This document shows, one piece after another, positions 23,501-32,782 of a stretch of DNA of 64,000 bases. The stretch is from assembly GCA_964612295.1 (NCBI GenBank), contig CAZTDY010000011.1, forward strand, positions 21,491 through 85,490, given 5' to 3'. Positions within the stretch are counted from its first letter, which is position 1; each line of letters begins with the position of its first letter. The position numbers were made by a program, and so were the translations under genes. The DNA is from CAYQJL01 sp964612295. Lineage in GTDB: Bacteria > Eisenbacteria > RBG-16-71-46 > CAIMUX01 > WJJG01. Below the pieces are notes generated by a model. The model worked only from the letters and a program-made list of their open reading frames with translations. It was not told where the DNA came from and made no database searches.

Positions 23501-24853
23501 CTACCGGAGCAGGGGAACCGCCGCGAGATCGTAGGCGCCTGCACCGATCACACGTCCCCAGACGAAGTCCCCCGGTTCGATCTCTGCCCTCTGGATCTGC
23601 TCTGGAGCCTTGAGGTAGACGTTACCATCAATCTCAGGCGCCTCACCGAAACTGCGGGTTACGGCAAAGCCCTTCTCCGGGTTGACACCTTCGACCAGGA
23701 GCCGAAGCTCTTGACCTTTACGCCTCTTCTGAAGTAGAACCGCTTGTTTTCGCTGCAGTTCCAGGATCTGCTCTTGCCGTCGCGCGGCTTCGTCCGGTGA
23801 CACCTGACGATCGAAAGTCACCGATCGAGTTCCACTGGCGGGACTGTAGGCAAACGCCCCCAAACGGTCAAAGGGAAATTCAGTGAGGAGTCTGCCCAGC
23901 TCGGCCGCGTCCGACTCGGTCTCCCCCGGATGGCCCAGGAGGACGGTTGTTCGAAGCACGATGCTGGGGACCTTCGCCCTCAGCGCCGTCAGCAACGACT
24001 CGAGATCCGCGCGCGAGTGGCCTCGGCCCATGGCCCGCAACATCTCGTCCGTGCCGTGCTGTATCGGCATATCGACATAGGGCAACAGTCGGCGCCCATC
24101 GGCAAAGGTGGCGATCAGGTCGTCGGTCCAGTAGCGCGGGTGGGTGTAGAGAACGCGGATCCACTCCGGCCCCTCGGCCAGATCCTCCAGAGCGCGCAGG
24201 AGCCCCGCCAGAGAGAACTCGCCGGGGAGGTCGCGCCCGTAGGCGGTCGTGTCCTGCGCAACCAGTACGATCTCACGAACGCCGCGTGCGGCCAGGTCCT
24301 GGGCTTCGGCCAGGATCAACTCGGGGCTACGGCTCCGCTGGGGTCCGCGCAGTTTGGGGATCAGGCAGAAGGTGCACCGGTGATCGCACCCTTCGGAGAT
24401 CTTCAGGTACGCGGTGTGGGGCGCGCCGGTCGGCACGCGCGCGGCGGGGAGCTCGACGTCTTCGAAACACCCGGTCCAGATCTGTCCTGATTCTCCGCGA
24501 TCCAAGTCTGCGAGAAGGCCCGGCAGGCGCGAGATCTGTCCGGGACCGATCAGGGCGTCGACCTCGGGAATCTCCGTCAGCAGGTCTCCCCCGTAGCGTT
24601 CGGCCAGACAACCGGCCACGACCAATCGGCTGGCCCGGCCGGTTTTCTTCACCTCGGCCAGCTCCAGGATCTGGTCGATCGACTCCTTGGCGGCATCCTC
24701 GATGAAGGCACAGGTGTTGACGAGCAGGACGTCGGCCTCCCCCGGCTCAGCGACGATTTCGTACCCCTGTTCTTCGAGGAGGCCGAGCATACATTCACTG
24801 TCGACCTGATTCTTCGGGCAGCCCAGCGTCCCCAGCCACATCCTAGTCGACAT
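23501..24853 (-). CDS. rimO: Ribosomal protein S12 methylthiotransferase
   Basis: A radical-SAM enzyme that adds a methylthio group to an aspartate of ribosomal protein S12. The N-terminal domain holds three cluster cysteines: Cys12 in GTLGCPKNQVDSE, Cys48 in NTCAFI and Cys82 in AGCLAERYG. The radical-SAM motif is CDHRCTFC (Cys156, Cys160, Cys163), followed by IPKLRGPQRSR. A TRAM domain closes the 450-residue protein. GTLGCPKN distinguishes RimO from MiaB. It overlaps the lolA stop by 11 bases. Confidence 0.95.
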   Translation of the reverse strand: MSTRMWLGTLGCPKNQVDSECMLGLLEEQGYEIVAEPGEADVLLVNTCAFIEDAAKESIDQILELAEVKKTGRASRLVVAGCLAERYGGDLLTEIPEVDALIGPGQISRLPGLLADLDRGESGQIWTGCFEDVELPAARVPTGAPHTAYLKISEGCDHRCTFCLIPKLRGPQRSRSPELILAEAQDLAARGVREIVLVAQDTTAYGRDLPGEFSLAGLLRALEDLAEGPEWIRVLYTHPRYWTDDLIATFADGRRLLPYVDMPIQHGTDEMLRAMGRGHSRADLESLLTALRAKVPSIVLRTTVLLGHPGETESDAAELGRLLTEFPFDRLGAFAYSPASGTRSVTFDRQVSPDEAARRQEQILELQRKQAVLLQKRRKGQELRLLVEGVNPEKGFAVTRSFGEAPEIDGNVYLKAPEQIQRAEIEPGDFVWGRVIGAGAYDLAAVPLLR

Positions 24854-25547
24854 CGAGCAGCTCGTAGTTCTCTGGCGGACGGAATCGGAAGAGGCTGTCG
24901 GGCACGCTACTGAGCAGTGTCCAGCTCAAAAACTCGAACCGGACCTCGTTCCCTTCTTCGTCGACATAGACGTAGGCGGCCGGTTCCTCGGACTCGAGAT
25001 CGATGAAGACCGCCAGATCATTGACCCCCCACTCCGGCCGCGGCTGGAGCTTCAGACGCGCGAGACGCCGGCCGCTGGAATCGGCCTCGACCGTGGCGAG
25101 CGAGTCGGCCCGCTGGCCAAGGCCCGCCCAGAACAGCTCCCCCAATCCGGTCGTGTGATGAACGCCGGCCCTCAGAACCTGCATCTCTTCGGGAATGAAG
25201 GTCCAGACGAAGTCGCCGTCGCACCCGACCAGATGGCCGGGGGGATCCTCGTAGTCGAACCGGAATCGCTGCGGCGGGGCAATGCTCAAGGTCCCGTAGG
25301 CGTAGTCGGCCTCATCGAAAACGGCCCAACGATTGGTCTGGACGAACTGCGCCTGATACCCCGCCGCCTGATGCAGGCGACCTAAGAAGCGCGCGATCAA
25401 AGGCCCGGCGTCCAGGGTCTCCTCGGCGGGAGCGGCACCGGACCAGGGAAAACTCATCATGAAGAGGACGAGCAGCGCGGTGCACCGCCGGGCCACCCGT
25501 CCGAAACCACCCAAGCCGCGCTGACGATGACGCATCAAACCATCCAT
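24843..25547 (-). CDS. lolA: LolA-family outer membrane lipoprotein carrier protein
   Basis: A periplasmic chaperone that ferries lipoproteins released by LolCDE to the outer membrane. The 234-residue product has a signal peptide (CTALLVLFMMSFPWSGAAPA), then the LolA pattern YQAQFVQTN, YGTLSIAPPQRFRFDYEDP and GDFVWTFIPEEMQVL. The start is either ATG 25545-25547 or the in-frame ATG at 25533-25535; both keep the signal. It lies 21 bases after ftsK and overlaps rimO. No lolB or lolCDE is in the window. Confidence 0.88.
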   Translation of the reverse strand: MDGLMRHRQRGLGGFGRVARRCTALLVLFMMSFPWSGAAPAEETLDAGPLIARFLGRLHQAAGYQAQFVQTNRWAVFDEADYAYGTLSIAPPQRFRFDYEDPPGHLVGCDGDFVWTFIPEEMQVLRAGVHHTTGLGELFWAGLGQRADSLATVEADSSGRRLARLKLQPRPEWGVNDLAVFIDLESEEPAAYVYVDEEGNEVRFEFLSWTLLSSVPDSLFRFRPPENYELLDVD

Positions 25548-25568
25548 CCCCTGCCTGCCGGCCGTTCA

Positions 25569-28013
25569 TTAGCGCGGCGAGGAGGCTTCCGCGCTGAGGA
25601 ACTCTTCGAGCCGGTCGGGCTTGACCAGAACCTCCCGCGCCCGGCTGCCGTCGGGCGGCCCGACCACGCCGGCTCGCTCGAGCATGTCCATCAGGCGTCC
25701 CGCACGGGTGTATCCCACGCGCAACCGCCGTTGCAGCATCGAGGTCGACCCCTGCCCGCCGGCGACCACGATCTTGAGAGCTTCGGGGTAGAGTGAATCC
25801 TCCTGGTCATCCCCTTCACCCTCGAACCCACCCTCCTGTTCCGCCTGGATGAGTGATTCGGGGGTGGGGAACTGCTGGAGGTAGGCAACGATCTGCTCGG
25901 TTTCCTCGTCGCTGATGAAGGCCCCGTGAATGCGGTGTGCTTCCGCCTTGCCCGGCGGAATGAACAGCATGTCGCCCCGCCCCAGGAGGGACTCGGCCCC
26001 GTTCATGTCGAGAATCGTGCGAGAGTCCGTCCGGGTGGCGACCTGGAATGCAATGCGTGCGGGGAAGTTCGCCTTGATCACCCCGGTGATGACATCGACC
26101 GACGGCCGCTGGGTGGCGAGCACGAGATGGATCCCGACCGCCCGGGCCATCTGCGCGAGGCGGGCGATGGGCACCTCGACCTCCGACGCATTCGACAGCA
26201 TCAGATCGGCGAGTTCATCGACCATCACCACGATATAGGGCATGGGTTTGGAAACCTCCTCCGCGGTGCCGGCCTTCTTCTGCCGCTCGTGGTAGCCCTG
26301 GATATTGCGGACGCCCACCCCCGCCAAGATGCGGTAGCGCTTCTCCATCTCGCGGGTCAACCAGCGCAGCGCCTTCGCGGCCTCGCGCGCCTCGGTCACC
26401 ACCGGCTGGAGTAGATGCGGAATGTCATTGTACCCGGTGAACTCGAGCATCTTCGGGTCGATCAGGAGCAGCCGAAGCTGATCGGGCGTGTTCTGCAACA
26501 GGAGCGAGACGATGAGGGTGTTCATGCACACGCTCTTGCCCGAGCCGGTCGTCCCGGCAACCAGCAGGTGCGGCATCTTCTCGAGCGCGGTGTAGAACGG
26601 CCGGGCGGCCACGTCCTTCCCCAACGCGACGACCAGCGCACCGGGCGAATCGAAGAAGGTCTGCTTGCCGGCAACATCTTTGAATCCGATGAGCGCCGGA
26701 TCCCGATTCGGGATTTCCACCCCGACCGCCGCCTTCCCCGGAATCGGGGCCAACATGCGCACGCGCGGGGCGCGCATGGCCAGCGCCAGGTCGGTCTGGC
26801 GGCTGACGATCTGACTGATCGTCACCCCCACCCCCGGCGTGAACTCGTAGCGGGTGATGACCGGCCCGGGGTGGACCTCGCTCACCTCGCCGGTGATCCC
26901 GAAGCTCGCGAGCGTATCGCGCAGGAGCACGGCATTCGAGCGGATCTCCTCCTCGGTGACGTCCGACCCTCCGTACTGATGGTCCCTCAGCAGGTGGAGG
27001 GGCGCGATCGGTTTGGCGCCCTTCGGAACCTCCGGCGCCGGGATCCGCGGCTTCTTGCGCCGCTTCGGCGCATCGGGCGGACCATCGCCGACCGTTGCGG
27101 CGGCATCGAACTCCTCAAAGAACCCACCCTGTGCGGTGGACTCGCCGGGCTGGCGGGTCTGCTCGTCCATCAGATCCCGCGCACTGAGAGGGACCGGAGC
27201 ATCTTCAAAGCCCGGACCCTCGAAGTCCGCATCCGGCGTGTCGTCGGTGGAGATGATCGGCCCATCGCTGAGCGAAGTCTCTGGGCCGAGCGACTCGCCC
27301 CCAGGAGGACTGGGCGTTTCGAACGCTTCCTCCTGGCCGAATGGATCCAGGCCCGCGAGGCCGCTCCACGCCGCCCGGGCACCGCTCGAGACGCCCGCTC
27401 CGATCCCGCGGCCCGCCGGACGCAGCAGGTGCTGCCAGATTCCGGCCGAAGCGCGACCGATCCCCCGGCCGAGGCCGGAGAAGACCGACGAGAAGCCCTC
27501 CGCAACCGCGGAAACGGCCCGGGTGAAGGCGTGTCCCACCGAGGCGGGAAGCCCCCAGCGAAGCAGAAGGATGGTGGCGGTCAGGGCCAGGGTGCCCAGC
27601 GCGAGCCCGTGTTGCATGGCTCCATCGGCGCCGAAGAAGTCCCGAACCGCGAAGTGGACCTCGGACGCAAGCCACCCGTGAAGGGTCGGATGCAGGTCGG
27701 GGGGATCGATTCCCTGGAAGAAGGCATCCCAAAAGACCACGAACGGCCAGACGAAGGTGAGCTGCCCCCAAAAGATGCGCCTCGGCAGGCGCGCGAGAAG
27801 GGCGACTCCCCAGAGGGCTCCCACCAGGAGGATCAAGCCGAGCCCGGGAATGCCGAATGTGCTGACCCAGAAGTGAACCCACACCTGCCCGAACGGGCCG
27901 GTCATGCTGCCCCAACCAGGACCGGTGAGACTGAAGGCGGTCAGTAGACTGACCGAGAGCAAGAGCAGCCCCAGCACCCAACGGCGCGGGGGTCTGCGAC
28001 GGCTGCGAGCCAT
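25569..28013 (-). CDS. ftsK: DNA translocase FtsK/SpoIIIE
   Basis: A hexameric motor that pumps chromosome ends across the division septum. The 814-residue protein has four N-terminal membrane helices (about 10-200) and a linker rich in acidic residues and Pro (about 210-340). The motor domain shows VAGTTGSGKSVCMN (Walker A), LLIDPKMLEFTGYND, YIVVMVDELADLM (Walker B) and LATQRPSVDVITG. The C-terminal winged-helix gamma domain reads VGYTRAGRLMDMLE and recognises polar DNA motifs. The ATG 28011-28013 follows GGAGGGTGGC; an upstream in-frame extension lacks membrane or family features. It heads the run down to pgm. Confidence 0.96.
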   Translation of the reverse strand: MARSRRRPPRRWVLGLLLLSVSLLTAFSLTGPGWGSMTGPFGQVWVHFWVSTFGIPGLGLILLVGALWGVALLARLPRRIFWGQLTFVWPFVVFWDAFFQGIDPPDLHPTLHGWLASEVHFAVRDFFGADGAMQHGLALGTLALTATILLLRWGLPASVGHAFTRAVSAVAEGFSSVFSGLGRGIGRASAGIWQHLLRPAGRGIGAGVSSGARAAWSGLAGLDPFGQEEAFETPSPPGGESLGPETSLSDGPIISTDDTPDADFEGPGFEDAPVPLSARDLMDEQTRQPGESTAQGGFFEEFDAAATVGDGPPDAPKRRKKPRIPAPEVPKGAKPIAPLHLLRDHQYGGSDVTEEEIRSNAVLLRDTLASFGITGEVSEVHPGPVITRYEFTPGVGVTISQIVSRQTDLALAMRAPRVRMLAPIPGKAAVGVEIPNRDPALIGFKDVAGKQTFFDSPGALVVALGKDVAARPFYTALEKMPHLLVAGTTGSGKSVCMNTLIVSLLLQNTPDQLRLLLIDPKMLEFTGYNDIPHLLQPVVTEAREAAKALRWLTREMEKRYRILAGVGVRNIQGYHERQKKAGTAEEVSKPMPYIVVMVDELADLMLSNASEVEVPIARLAQMARAVGIHLVLATQRPSVDVITGVIKANFPARIAFQVATRTDSRTILDMNGAESLLGRGDMLFIPPGKAEAHRIHGAFISDEETEQIVAYLQQFPTPESLIQAEQEGGFEGEGDDQEDSLYPEALKIVVAGGQGSTSMLQRRLRVGYTRAGRLMDMLERAGVVGPPDGSRAREVLVKPDRLEEFLSAEASSPR

Positions 28014-28173
28014 GCCACCCTCCGGAGACCAACCAGAAGCACTTGGCGTCCACCCTCCCCGGCTCCCATCGGGAAGGGGCACGCCCCCAATATGAGCTAT
28101 TTAATGAGCTGGTTTCTCAGGCCCCTCGGGTGGGCCGGGACCATCGTAGGCAAAGAAACGAAACGAGGCAACC

Positions 28174-28221
28174 GCGCGATCACGAAGGATGAGCGAAGGG
28201 GCCCTCCCCGCGTGATCGCGC
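28174..28221 (-). terminator. Hairpin after metK, possible terminator
   Basis: Perfect 11-bp arms 28174-28184 and 28211-28221 enclose a 26-base GC-rich loop. On the minus strand the hairpin is followed by a T-rich run (TCGTTTCGTTTCTTTG). It lies 12 bases beyond the metK stop, inside the 220-base metK-ftsK gap (28014-28233). The rest of that gap contains an AT-rich patch near 28090-28105 that could be the ftsK promoter region, but no good -35/-10 pair was found. Confidence 0.5.
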
Positions 28222-28233
28222 AGGCATGATCGG

Positions 28234-29388
28234 CTAGGCGTTCTGGAGCGCCTCCTTGCGGTCGGTCTTCTCCCAGGTGAACTCCGGCAGATCGCGTCCG
28301 AAGTGACCGAAATAGGCGGTCTTTTCGAAGATGGGCCGCCGCAGATCCAACGAGGTTAGAATCCCCTGAGGGGTCAGATCGAAGACCTTGCGGATGCGGG
28401 CCTCGATCTCGGCCTCGGGAATTGTGTGGGTGCCGAAGGTGTGAACCGCCACGCTGACCGGTTCAGCCACCCCGATGGCGTACCCCAGCTGCAGCTGGCA
28501 ACGTCTCGCCAACCCGGCCGCGACGACGTTCTTCGCCACCCAGCGGGCGGCATAGGTCGCCGAGCGGTCCACCTTGGTGGGATCCTTGCCGGAGAATGCC
28601 CCACCGCCGTGCGGCGCCATCCCGCCGTAGGTGTCGACGATGAGCTTGCGGCCGGTAAGGCCCGTGTCGGCCTGGGGTCCCCCGCTCACGAACGCCCCGG
28701 TCGGATTGATGTGGACATGATCGCGGATTCGATCGAGATCCAGCAGATCGGCCGGAAGCGACTTGGCGATGACCTGCTCCCGCAGACCGTCGCGGACCGT
28801 TTTGATCCCCACATCGCGATGCTGGGCGGAAAGAACGACGGCATCGATCGCCACCGGCTGCCCGTCCTCGTAGCGCACCGTCACCTGCCCCTTGCCGTCC
28901 GGACGCAGGAAGTCGAGATCCCCTTCCACGCGGGCCTCTTCCAGGCGAATCATCATCTGGTGCGCCAGCATGATGGGAAGCGGCATCAGGGAGGGTGTTT
29001 CATCGGTGGCGTACCCGAACATGATGCCCTGGTCGCCGGCCCCGATCGAGTCGCCCTTTGCCTCGACCCCGATATTGATGTCCGCAGATTGTTCATCGAT
29101 GGCCGGCAGCACCGCGCAGGTATTCGCGTCGAAGCCGATCGCCGGGTCGGTGTACCCAATTCGCCCGATGGTCTCGCGAACCACCTTCGCAATGTCCACG
29201 TACGCGTTCTTCGCGGTGATCTCGGCGGAGATCAGCGCCAGCCCGGTCGTCACGAGCGTTTCGCACGCCACGTGAGCCATCGGCTCCTGGGTCAAGAACG
29301 CATCGAGGATCGCGTCCGAAATCTGGTCGGCCACCTTGTCGGGATGTCCGCGGGCGACCGACTCCGAAGTGAAGATGGTGCTGGCCAT
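28234..29388 (-). CDS. metK: S-adenosylmethionine synthetase
   Basis: Makes AdoMet from methionine and ATP. Standard length of 384 residues. Motifs: TSESVARGHPDKVADQISDA at the start, GAGDQGIMFGYAT near residue 115, GGGAFSGKDPTKVDRS near 260, and a terminal FTWEKTD. The ATG 29386-29388 has AAAGGAG upstream; an upstream in-frame extension is not conserved. It has its own promoter. The roughly 85-base leader contains a GC-rich fold (GCCACG with CGTGGC) but nothing I can match to a known SAM riboswitch. Confidence 0.97.
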   Translation of the reverse strand: MASTIFTSESVARGHPDKVADQISDAILDAFLTQEPMAHVACETLVTTGLALISAEITAKNAYVDIAKVVRETIGRIGYTDPAIGFDANTCAVLPAIDEQSADINIGVEAKGDSIGAGDQGIMFGYATDETPSLMPLPIMLAHQMMIRLEEARVEGDLDFLRPDGKGQVTVRYEDGQPVAIDAVVLSAQHRDVGIKTVRDGLREQVIAKSLPADLLDLDRIRDHVHINPTGAFVSGGPQADTGLTGRKLIVDTYGGMAPHGGGAFSGKDPTKVDRSATYAARWVAKNVVAAGLARRCQLQLGYAIGVAEPVSVAVHTFGTHTIPEAEIEARIRKVFDLTPQGILTSLDLRRPIFEKTAYFGHFGRDLPEFTWEKTDRKEALQNA

Positions 29389-29478
29389 GAAAGACTCCTT
29401 TCCGATCAAATGGCCACGGGCGACGGGCTACGAGGGCCCCACACCGCGTGGCATCCCAATATGCGAAAATTGGCCTGC

Positions 29479-29507
29479 ATGATATCCGAAGCCGGCGATT
29501 CGTACAA
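29479..29507 (-). promoter_or_regulatory. metK promoter
   Basis: TTGTAC (29502-29507) and TATCAT (29479-29484) are 17 bases apart on the minus strand, between the nucleotidyltransferase stop and metK. A start near 29472 would give a leader of about 85 bases. Confidence 0.6.
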
Positions 29508-29556
29508 CAGCGCCCCTCGATCTCCTCGCTCCATCGTACGTTCGGCCCTGGCCCGA

Positions 29557-30567
29557 CTATGTTCCGTTGCCGTTCAGATCCACCTCGGACGAGTCGCCGA
29601 CGTTGAGGCGCTGCGACTTCCCCCGCACGAGGGCGTTCTCGCCGATCACCGAATGCTCCAGCAACATCTCATCGACCCGCGCCCCTTCGTTGATGATCGA
29701 GTCGCGGACGATGGCGTTCCTGATCACCGCGCCGTCGGCCACCGATACGTCGGGGCCGAGGATCGAATTCTCGATCCGCGCGGTGGGAGCCACGAAGACC
29801 GGCGGCACGAGGGTGACCCCGGGAATCGGCGCCGGCTGGGGGATCTTGCGGAGGAGATGCTGATTGGTCTCCAGCAGGGTGTCCGGTTTGCCGCAGTCGA
29901 ACCAGCCCTCGACCTGAGAGACGCGCATGGAGAGCCCGTCCTCGAGCAGCTTCTGCATCGCGTCGGTCAGCTGGAATTCGCCCCGCGTGCGCGAATCGCC
30001 GGTGATCAGCTGCCGGAGGCCGGCGTAAAGAGGGGCGGCGTCGGGGAAGTAGTAGAGCCCCACGATCGCCAGATTGCTGGGGGGATCGGCCGGCTTTTCC
30101 ACCAGACGCACCACCGTATCACCGTTCATCTCGACGACGCCGAAGCGGCGGGGATCATCGACTTCCTTGACCCCGATGACCGCGTCGGTGCCCGACAGGT
30201 AGGCCTCCCAGTCCGGTTCGACAATCGTGTCGCCGAGGACAATGAGGACCGGACCTTCCCGCACCTCCGGCTCCGTGACCGCGATCGCGTGCCCAAGCCC
30301 AAGCCGCTCGGTCTGCTCCACCACCCGGATGTTCTTCCGGTAGCGCTCCTGCAGATACTCCTCGATGCGCTCCCCCATGTACCCGACCACCACCACAATC
30401 TCCTCGACCCCCCTCTGCAGCAGAGCGTCCAGGATGTGGCCGAGGATCGGTTTGCCGGCGACGTTCACCAGCGCCTTGGGCACCGTGTGGGTCTGGGGAC
30501 GCAGGCGGGTCCCCACTCCGGCCGCCGGTACGATCGCGACCGGTCTCCGCAGGGCCTTCGATGTCAA
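29557..30567 (-). CDS. Sugar-1-phosphate nucleotidyltransferase with left-handed beta-helix tail
   Basis: A 336-residue NTP_transferase. The nucleotide-binding signature PAAGVGTRLRPQTHTVPKAL is at 14-33, then KPILGHILDALL, LGDTIV (catalytic Asp), GEFQLTDAMQ and WFDCGKPDTLLETN. The C-terminal quarter has hexapeptide-type repeats (IENSILGPDVSVADGAVIRN). This is the long RmlA/GlmU-like form, making dTDP-, UDP- or GDP-sugar; the exact sugar is not determinable here. Its TTG start overlaps the ptsI stop as TTGA with GGGGGAGGAG before it. It is the last gene of the PTS-bearing run. Confidence 0.85.
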   Translation of the reverse strand: MTSKALRRPVAIVPAAGVGTRLRPQTHTVPKALVNVAGKPILGHILDALLQRGVEEIVVVVGYMGERIEEYLQERYRKNIRVVEQTERLGLGHAIAVTEPEVREGPVLIVLGDTIVEPDWEAYLSGTDAVIGVKEVDDPRRFGVVEMNGDTVVRLVEKPADPPSNLAIVGLYYFPDAAPLYAGLRQLITGDSRTRGEFQLTDAMQKLLEDGLSMRVSQVEGWFDCGKPDTLLETNQHLLRKIPQPAPIPGVTLVPPVFVAPTARIENSILGPDVSVADGAVIRNAIVRDSIINEGARVDEMLLEHSVIGENALVRGKSQRLNVGDSSEVDLNGNGT

Positions 30568-32390
30568 TCTCCTCCCCCTTTCTGGGCTCCACCATTCCGC
30601 CAGCGCGCCTCCAGGCGGCCGCTACGGTCGATGAGTTCGATGTGCGGATCGTCCTCCAGCGCCTCCCGAATCAGATCCCTGACCTCGGCCGCGCAGCCGG
30701 CCGCCAGGCTGGCCTTCGCCAGCGCCTGCAGGTCGGCGCGCCGGACCGTGTGCAGCATGGCCTTGGTCTGCGGAACCAGAGAGGGCGCGACTGAGAGTTC
30801 ATCCACGCCGAGTCCGACTAAGAGCATCGCACCGATCAGATCACCGGACATCTCCCCACAAGATCCCACTGGAATCTCGTGCTGTTTGGCGCCCCAGATC
30901 GCGCCGTCGATCGCGCGAAGCACCGCCGGATCGAATCCGTCGTAGAGATGGGACACGCGTTCATTGCCCCGGTCCACGGCCAGGACATACTGGATCAGAT
31001 CGTTCGATCCGATGCTGAAGAAGTCCGCCTCGGCGGCAAGGGCCTCGCTGAGAAGCACGGCCGAGGGCACCTCGATCATGACTCCCACTGCCGGCTCCTG
31101 GGCCAGGTCGTGGCCCGCCGCCCGCAGCTCGGACAGACATCCGCCGATGAGTCTGCGGGCCTGCCTCAACTCCTCGAGGTTGCTGATCATGGGAAGCAGG
31201 ATTCGGGGGGGTGTCCGGCCAAAGGCGCGAAGCAGAGCCCGGATCTGAATCTTGAAGACCTCCGGGTGCATCAGGCAGAAACGAATCCCGCGCAGCCCCA
31301 GGAACGCATTGTCCTCCCGGGGGACACCCATCAGCGTCGAGAATTTGTCGCCCCCGAGGTCCGTGGTTCGGATGGTCACGGGGTGTTTTGGGAAGCTCTT
31401 CATCACCTTGGCGTAGGCTCGCTTCTGCTTCTCTTCGCTGGGGAAACTGGTGGCCTGCATGAAGAAGAACTCGGTGCGGTAGAGCCCGATGCCCTCGGCC
31501 CCCATCTGAAGGGCGGCCGCGGCGCCCTCGGGCCGGTCGATGTTTGCGCGCACGGGAATCGGAATCCCGTCGGCGGTGACCGACGGCTCCTCGACGTCTC
31601 CCGCCAGGGCGGTGATTCGGGCCTGCCTCTGCTCCGACTGCTCCACCCGCGCCCGGTCGGTCTTGTTCGGCGAGACGATGACCTCACCGCGGTCGCCATC
31701 GACGATGAGGTCCGCCCCCTCCGGAATCTCGCCCAGCACATTGGGAATCCCCAAGACGGCCGGCACGCCGCGGGAGCGGGCAACGATGGTGACATGCGAG
31801 GCAAGCGTTCCATGCTCGGTCACGAAGGCAATCGTGCGCTCCGGATCCAGCGCGATCGTATCGGCCGGACCCAGTTCATCGGCGACCACGACCGATCCCG
31901 GCGACATGTGCCCGACCGCGGACGGCTCTTCCGCCAACAGCCGGCCTAAGACGCGCCGTTCGACATCACGGATGTCGGCTGCCCGTCCCCGAAACAGCTC
32001 GCTGGGGAGCGATTCCAGGTAGCGGGCCTTCGCGGTGAGCACGGTGCGGACGGCATAGGCGGCGTTCATCCGCTCGGCCTTGATCGAAGCCACGACCTCC
32101 CGGACCAACTCGCGGTCTTGGAGAAGCAACTGGTGCGACGCGAGGATCTGATCTGCAGGATCGTCGGGCGGCCGGTCCAGGCGAACCCGCAGCGCGCGAA
32201 CCTCTTCCCGGGCCTCCCGAAGACAACGGCGGAAACGCCGGATCTCACGGGCCTCTTCTCCCGGAGCCACGCGCTCGGCCGGAACAACGAAGTCGTGGGA
32301 GGCCAGATGGCAGGCGGTTCCACGGGCGATCCCGGAGGATGCGCCGGTGCCCTTCAACACGGCCCGTCTTGGTTTGCGCGCCTTGACCAT
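30564..32390 (-). CDS. ptsI: Phosphoenolpyruvate-protein phosphotransferase (Enzyme I)
   Basis: First enzyme of the PTS: takes phosphate from phosphoenolpyruvate and passes it to HPr. In the 609-residue product the phosphorylated His is about residue 199 in HGTLASHVTIVARSRGVP. The PEP domain has GIGLYRTEFFFM, GSNDLIQYVLAVDRGNE and GSCGEMSGD (active Cys). The swapped domains are complete, so it should be functional. I use the ATG 32388-32390; a GTG three codons upstream and a TTG at 32427-32429 are alternatives. It lies between ptsH and the nucleotidyltransferase. Confidence 0.95.
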   Translation of the reverse strand: MVKARKPRRAVLKGTGASSGIARGTACHLASHDFVVPAERVAPGEEAREIRRFRRCLREAREEVRALRVRLDRPPDDPADQILASHQLLLQDRELVREVVASIKAERMNAAYAVRTVLTAKARYLESLPSELFRGRAADIRDVERRVLGRLLAEEPSAVGHMSPGSVVVADELGPADTIALDPERTIAFVTEHGTLASHVTIVARSRGVPAVLGIPNVLGEIPEGADLIVDGDRGEVIVSPNKTDRARVEQSEQRQARITALAGDVEEPSVTADGIPIPVRANIDRPEGAAAALQMGAEGIGLYRTEFFFMQATSFPSEEKQKRAYAKVMKSFPKHPVTIRTTDLGGDKFSTLMGVPREDNAFLGLRGIRFCLMHPEVFKIQIRALLRAFGRTPPRILLPMISNLEELRQARRLIGGCLSELRAAGHDLAQEPAVGVMIEVPSAVLLSEALAAEADFFSIGSNDLIQYVLAVDRGNERVSHLYDGFDPAVLRAIDGAIWGAKQHEIPVGSCGEMSGDLIGAMLLVGLGVDELSVAPSLVPQTKAMLHTVRRADLQALAKASLAAGCAAEVRDLIREALEDDPHIELIDRSGRLEARWRNGGAQKGGGD

Positions 32391-32446
32391 GGTCAGCACG
32401 CCCCGCCGGCCGCCCCATCCGGGGTGCAACCTGCGCGGCTTGACTC

Positions 32447-32710
32447 CTATTCCTGGAATTCCGCTCGGACGAGTTCGGTGAGGGCCTCGACCGCCTCACG
32501 CTCATCCGGGCCCTCCGCCCGTACGATGAGTTTGGTCCCGGTCTCGGCCGCCAACATCATGACGCCCATGATGCTCTTTGCATTGACCGTCAGCTGCTCG
32601 GTCGCCACGAAGATCTCGGCGTCGAAGCCGCTCGCCTTCTGGACGAGAAGAGCCGCCGGCCGGGCATGAATCCCCGGCACGTTGGTCACCACCACACTCG
32701 CTTCGTACAC
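32447..32710 (-). CDS. ptsH: Phosphocarrier protein HPr
   Basis: An 87-residue carrier between Enzyme I and IIA. His15 in GIHARPAALL is the phosphotransfer site, and Ser46 in NAKSIMGVMML is the site used by HPr kinase. Both are present, which fits the hprK gene in the same run and implies regulatory phosphorylation as well as transport. The start is a GTG behind GGAGACC. It is 72 bases after the permease gene and 56 before ptsI. Confidence 0.97.
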   Translation of the reverse strand: MYEASVVVTNVPGIHARPAALLVQKASGFDAEIFVATEQLTVNAKSIMGVMMLAAETGTKLIVRAEGPDEREAVEALTELVRAEFQE

Positions 32711-32782
32711 CCGGTCTCCTCGCCTGTTCGACCGTTTATCCGCCGAGGTCCCGCCCCCTAGCAGTCCGTGGCGGGAGCCCTC

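Noticed and set aside
29389..29556. SAM riboswitch upstream of metK
   Set aside because: The leader has a GC-rich stem, but the conserved cores of the SAM-I, SAM-II and SAH riboswitches are not found.
28426..30945. An 839-codon plus-strand open frame over metK and the nucleotidyltransferase
   Set aside because: It lies antisense to two clear genes, has no recognisable domain and reflects the high-GC third-position bias of the opposite strand.
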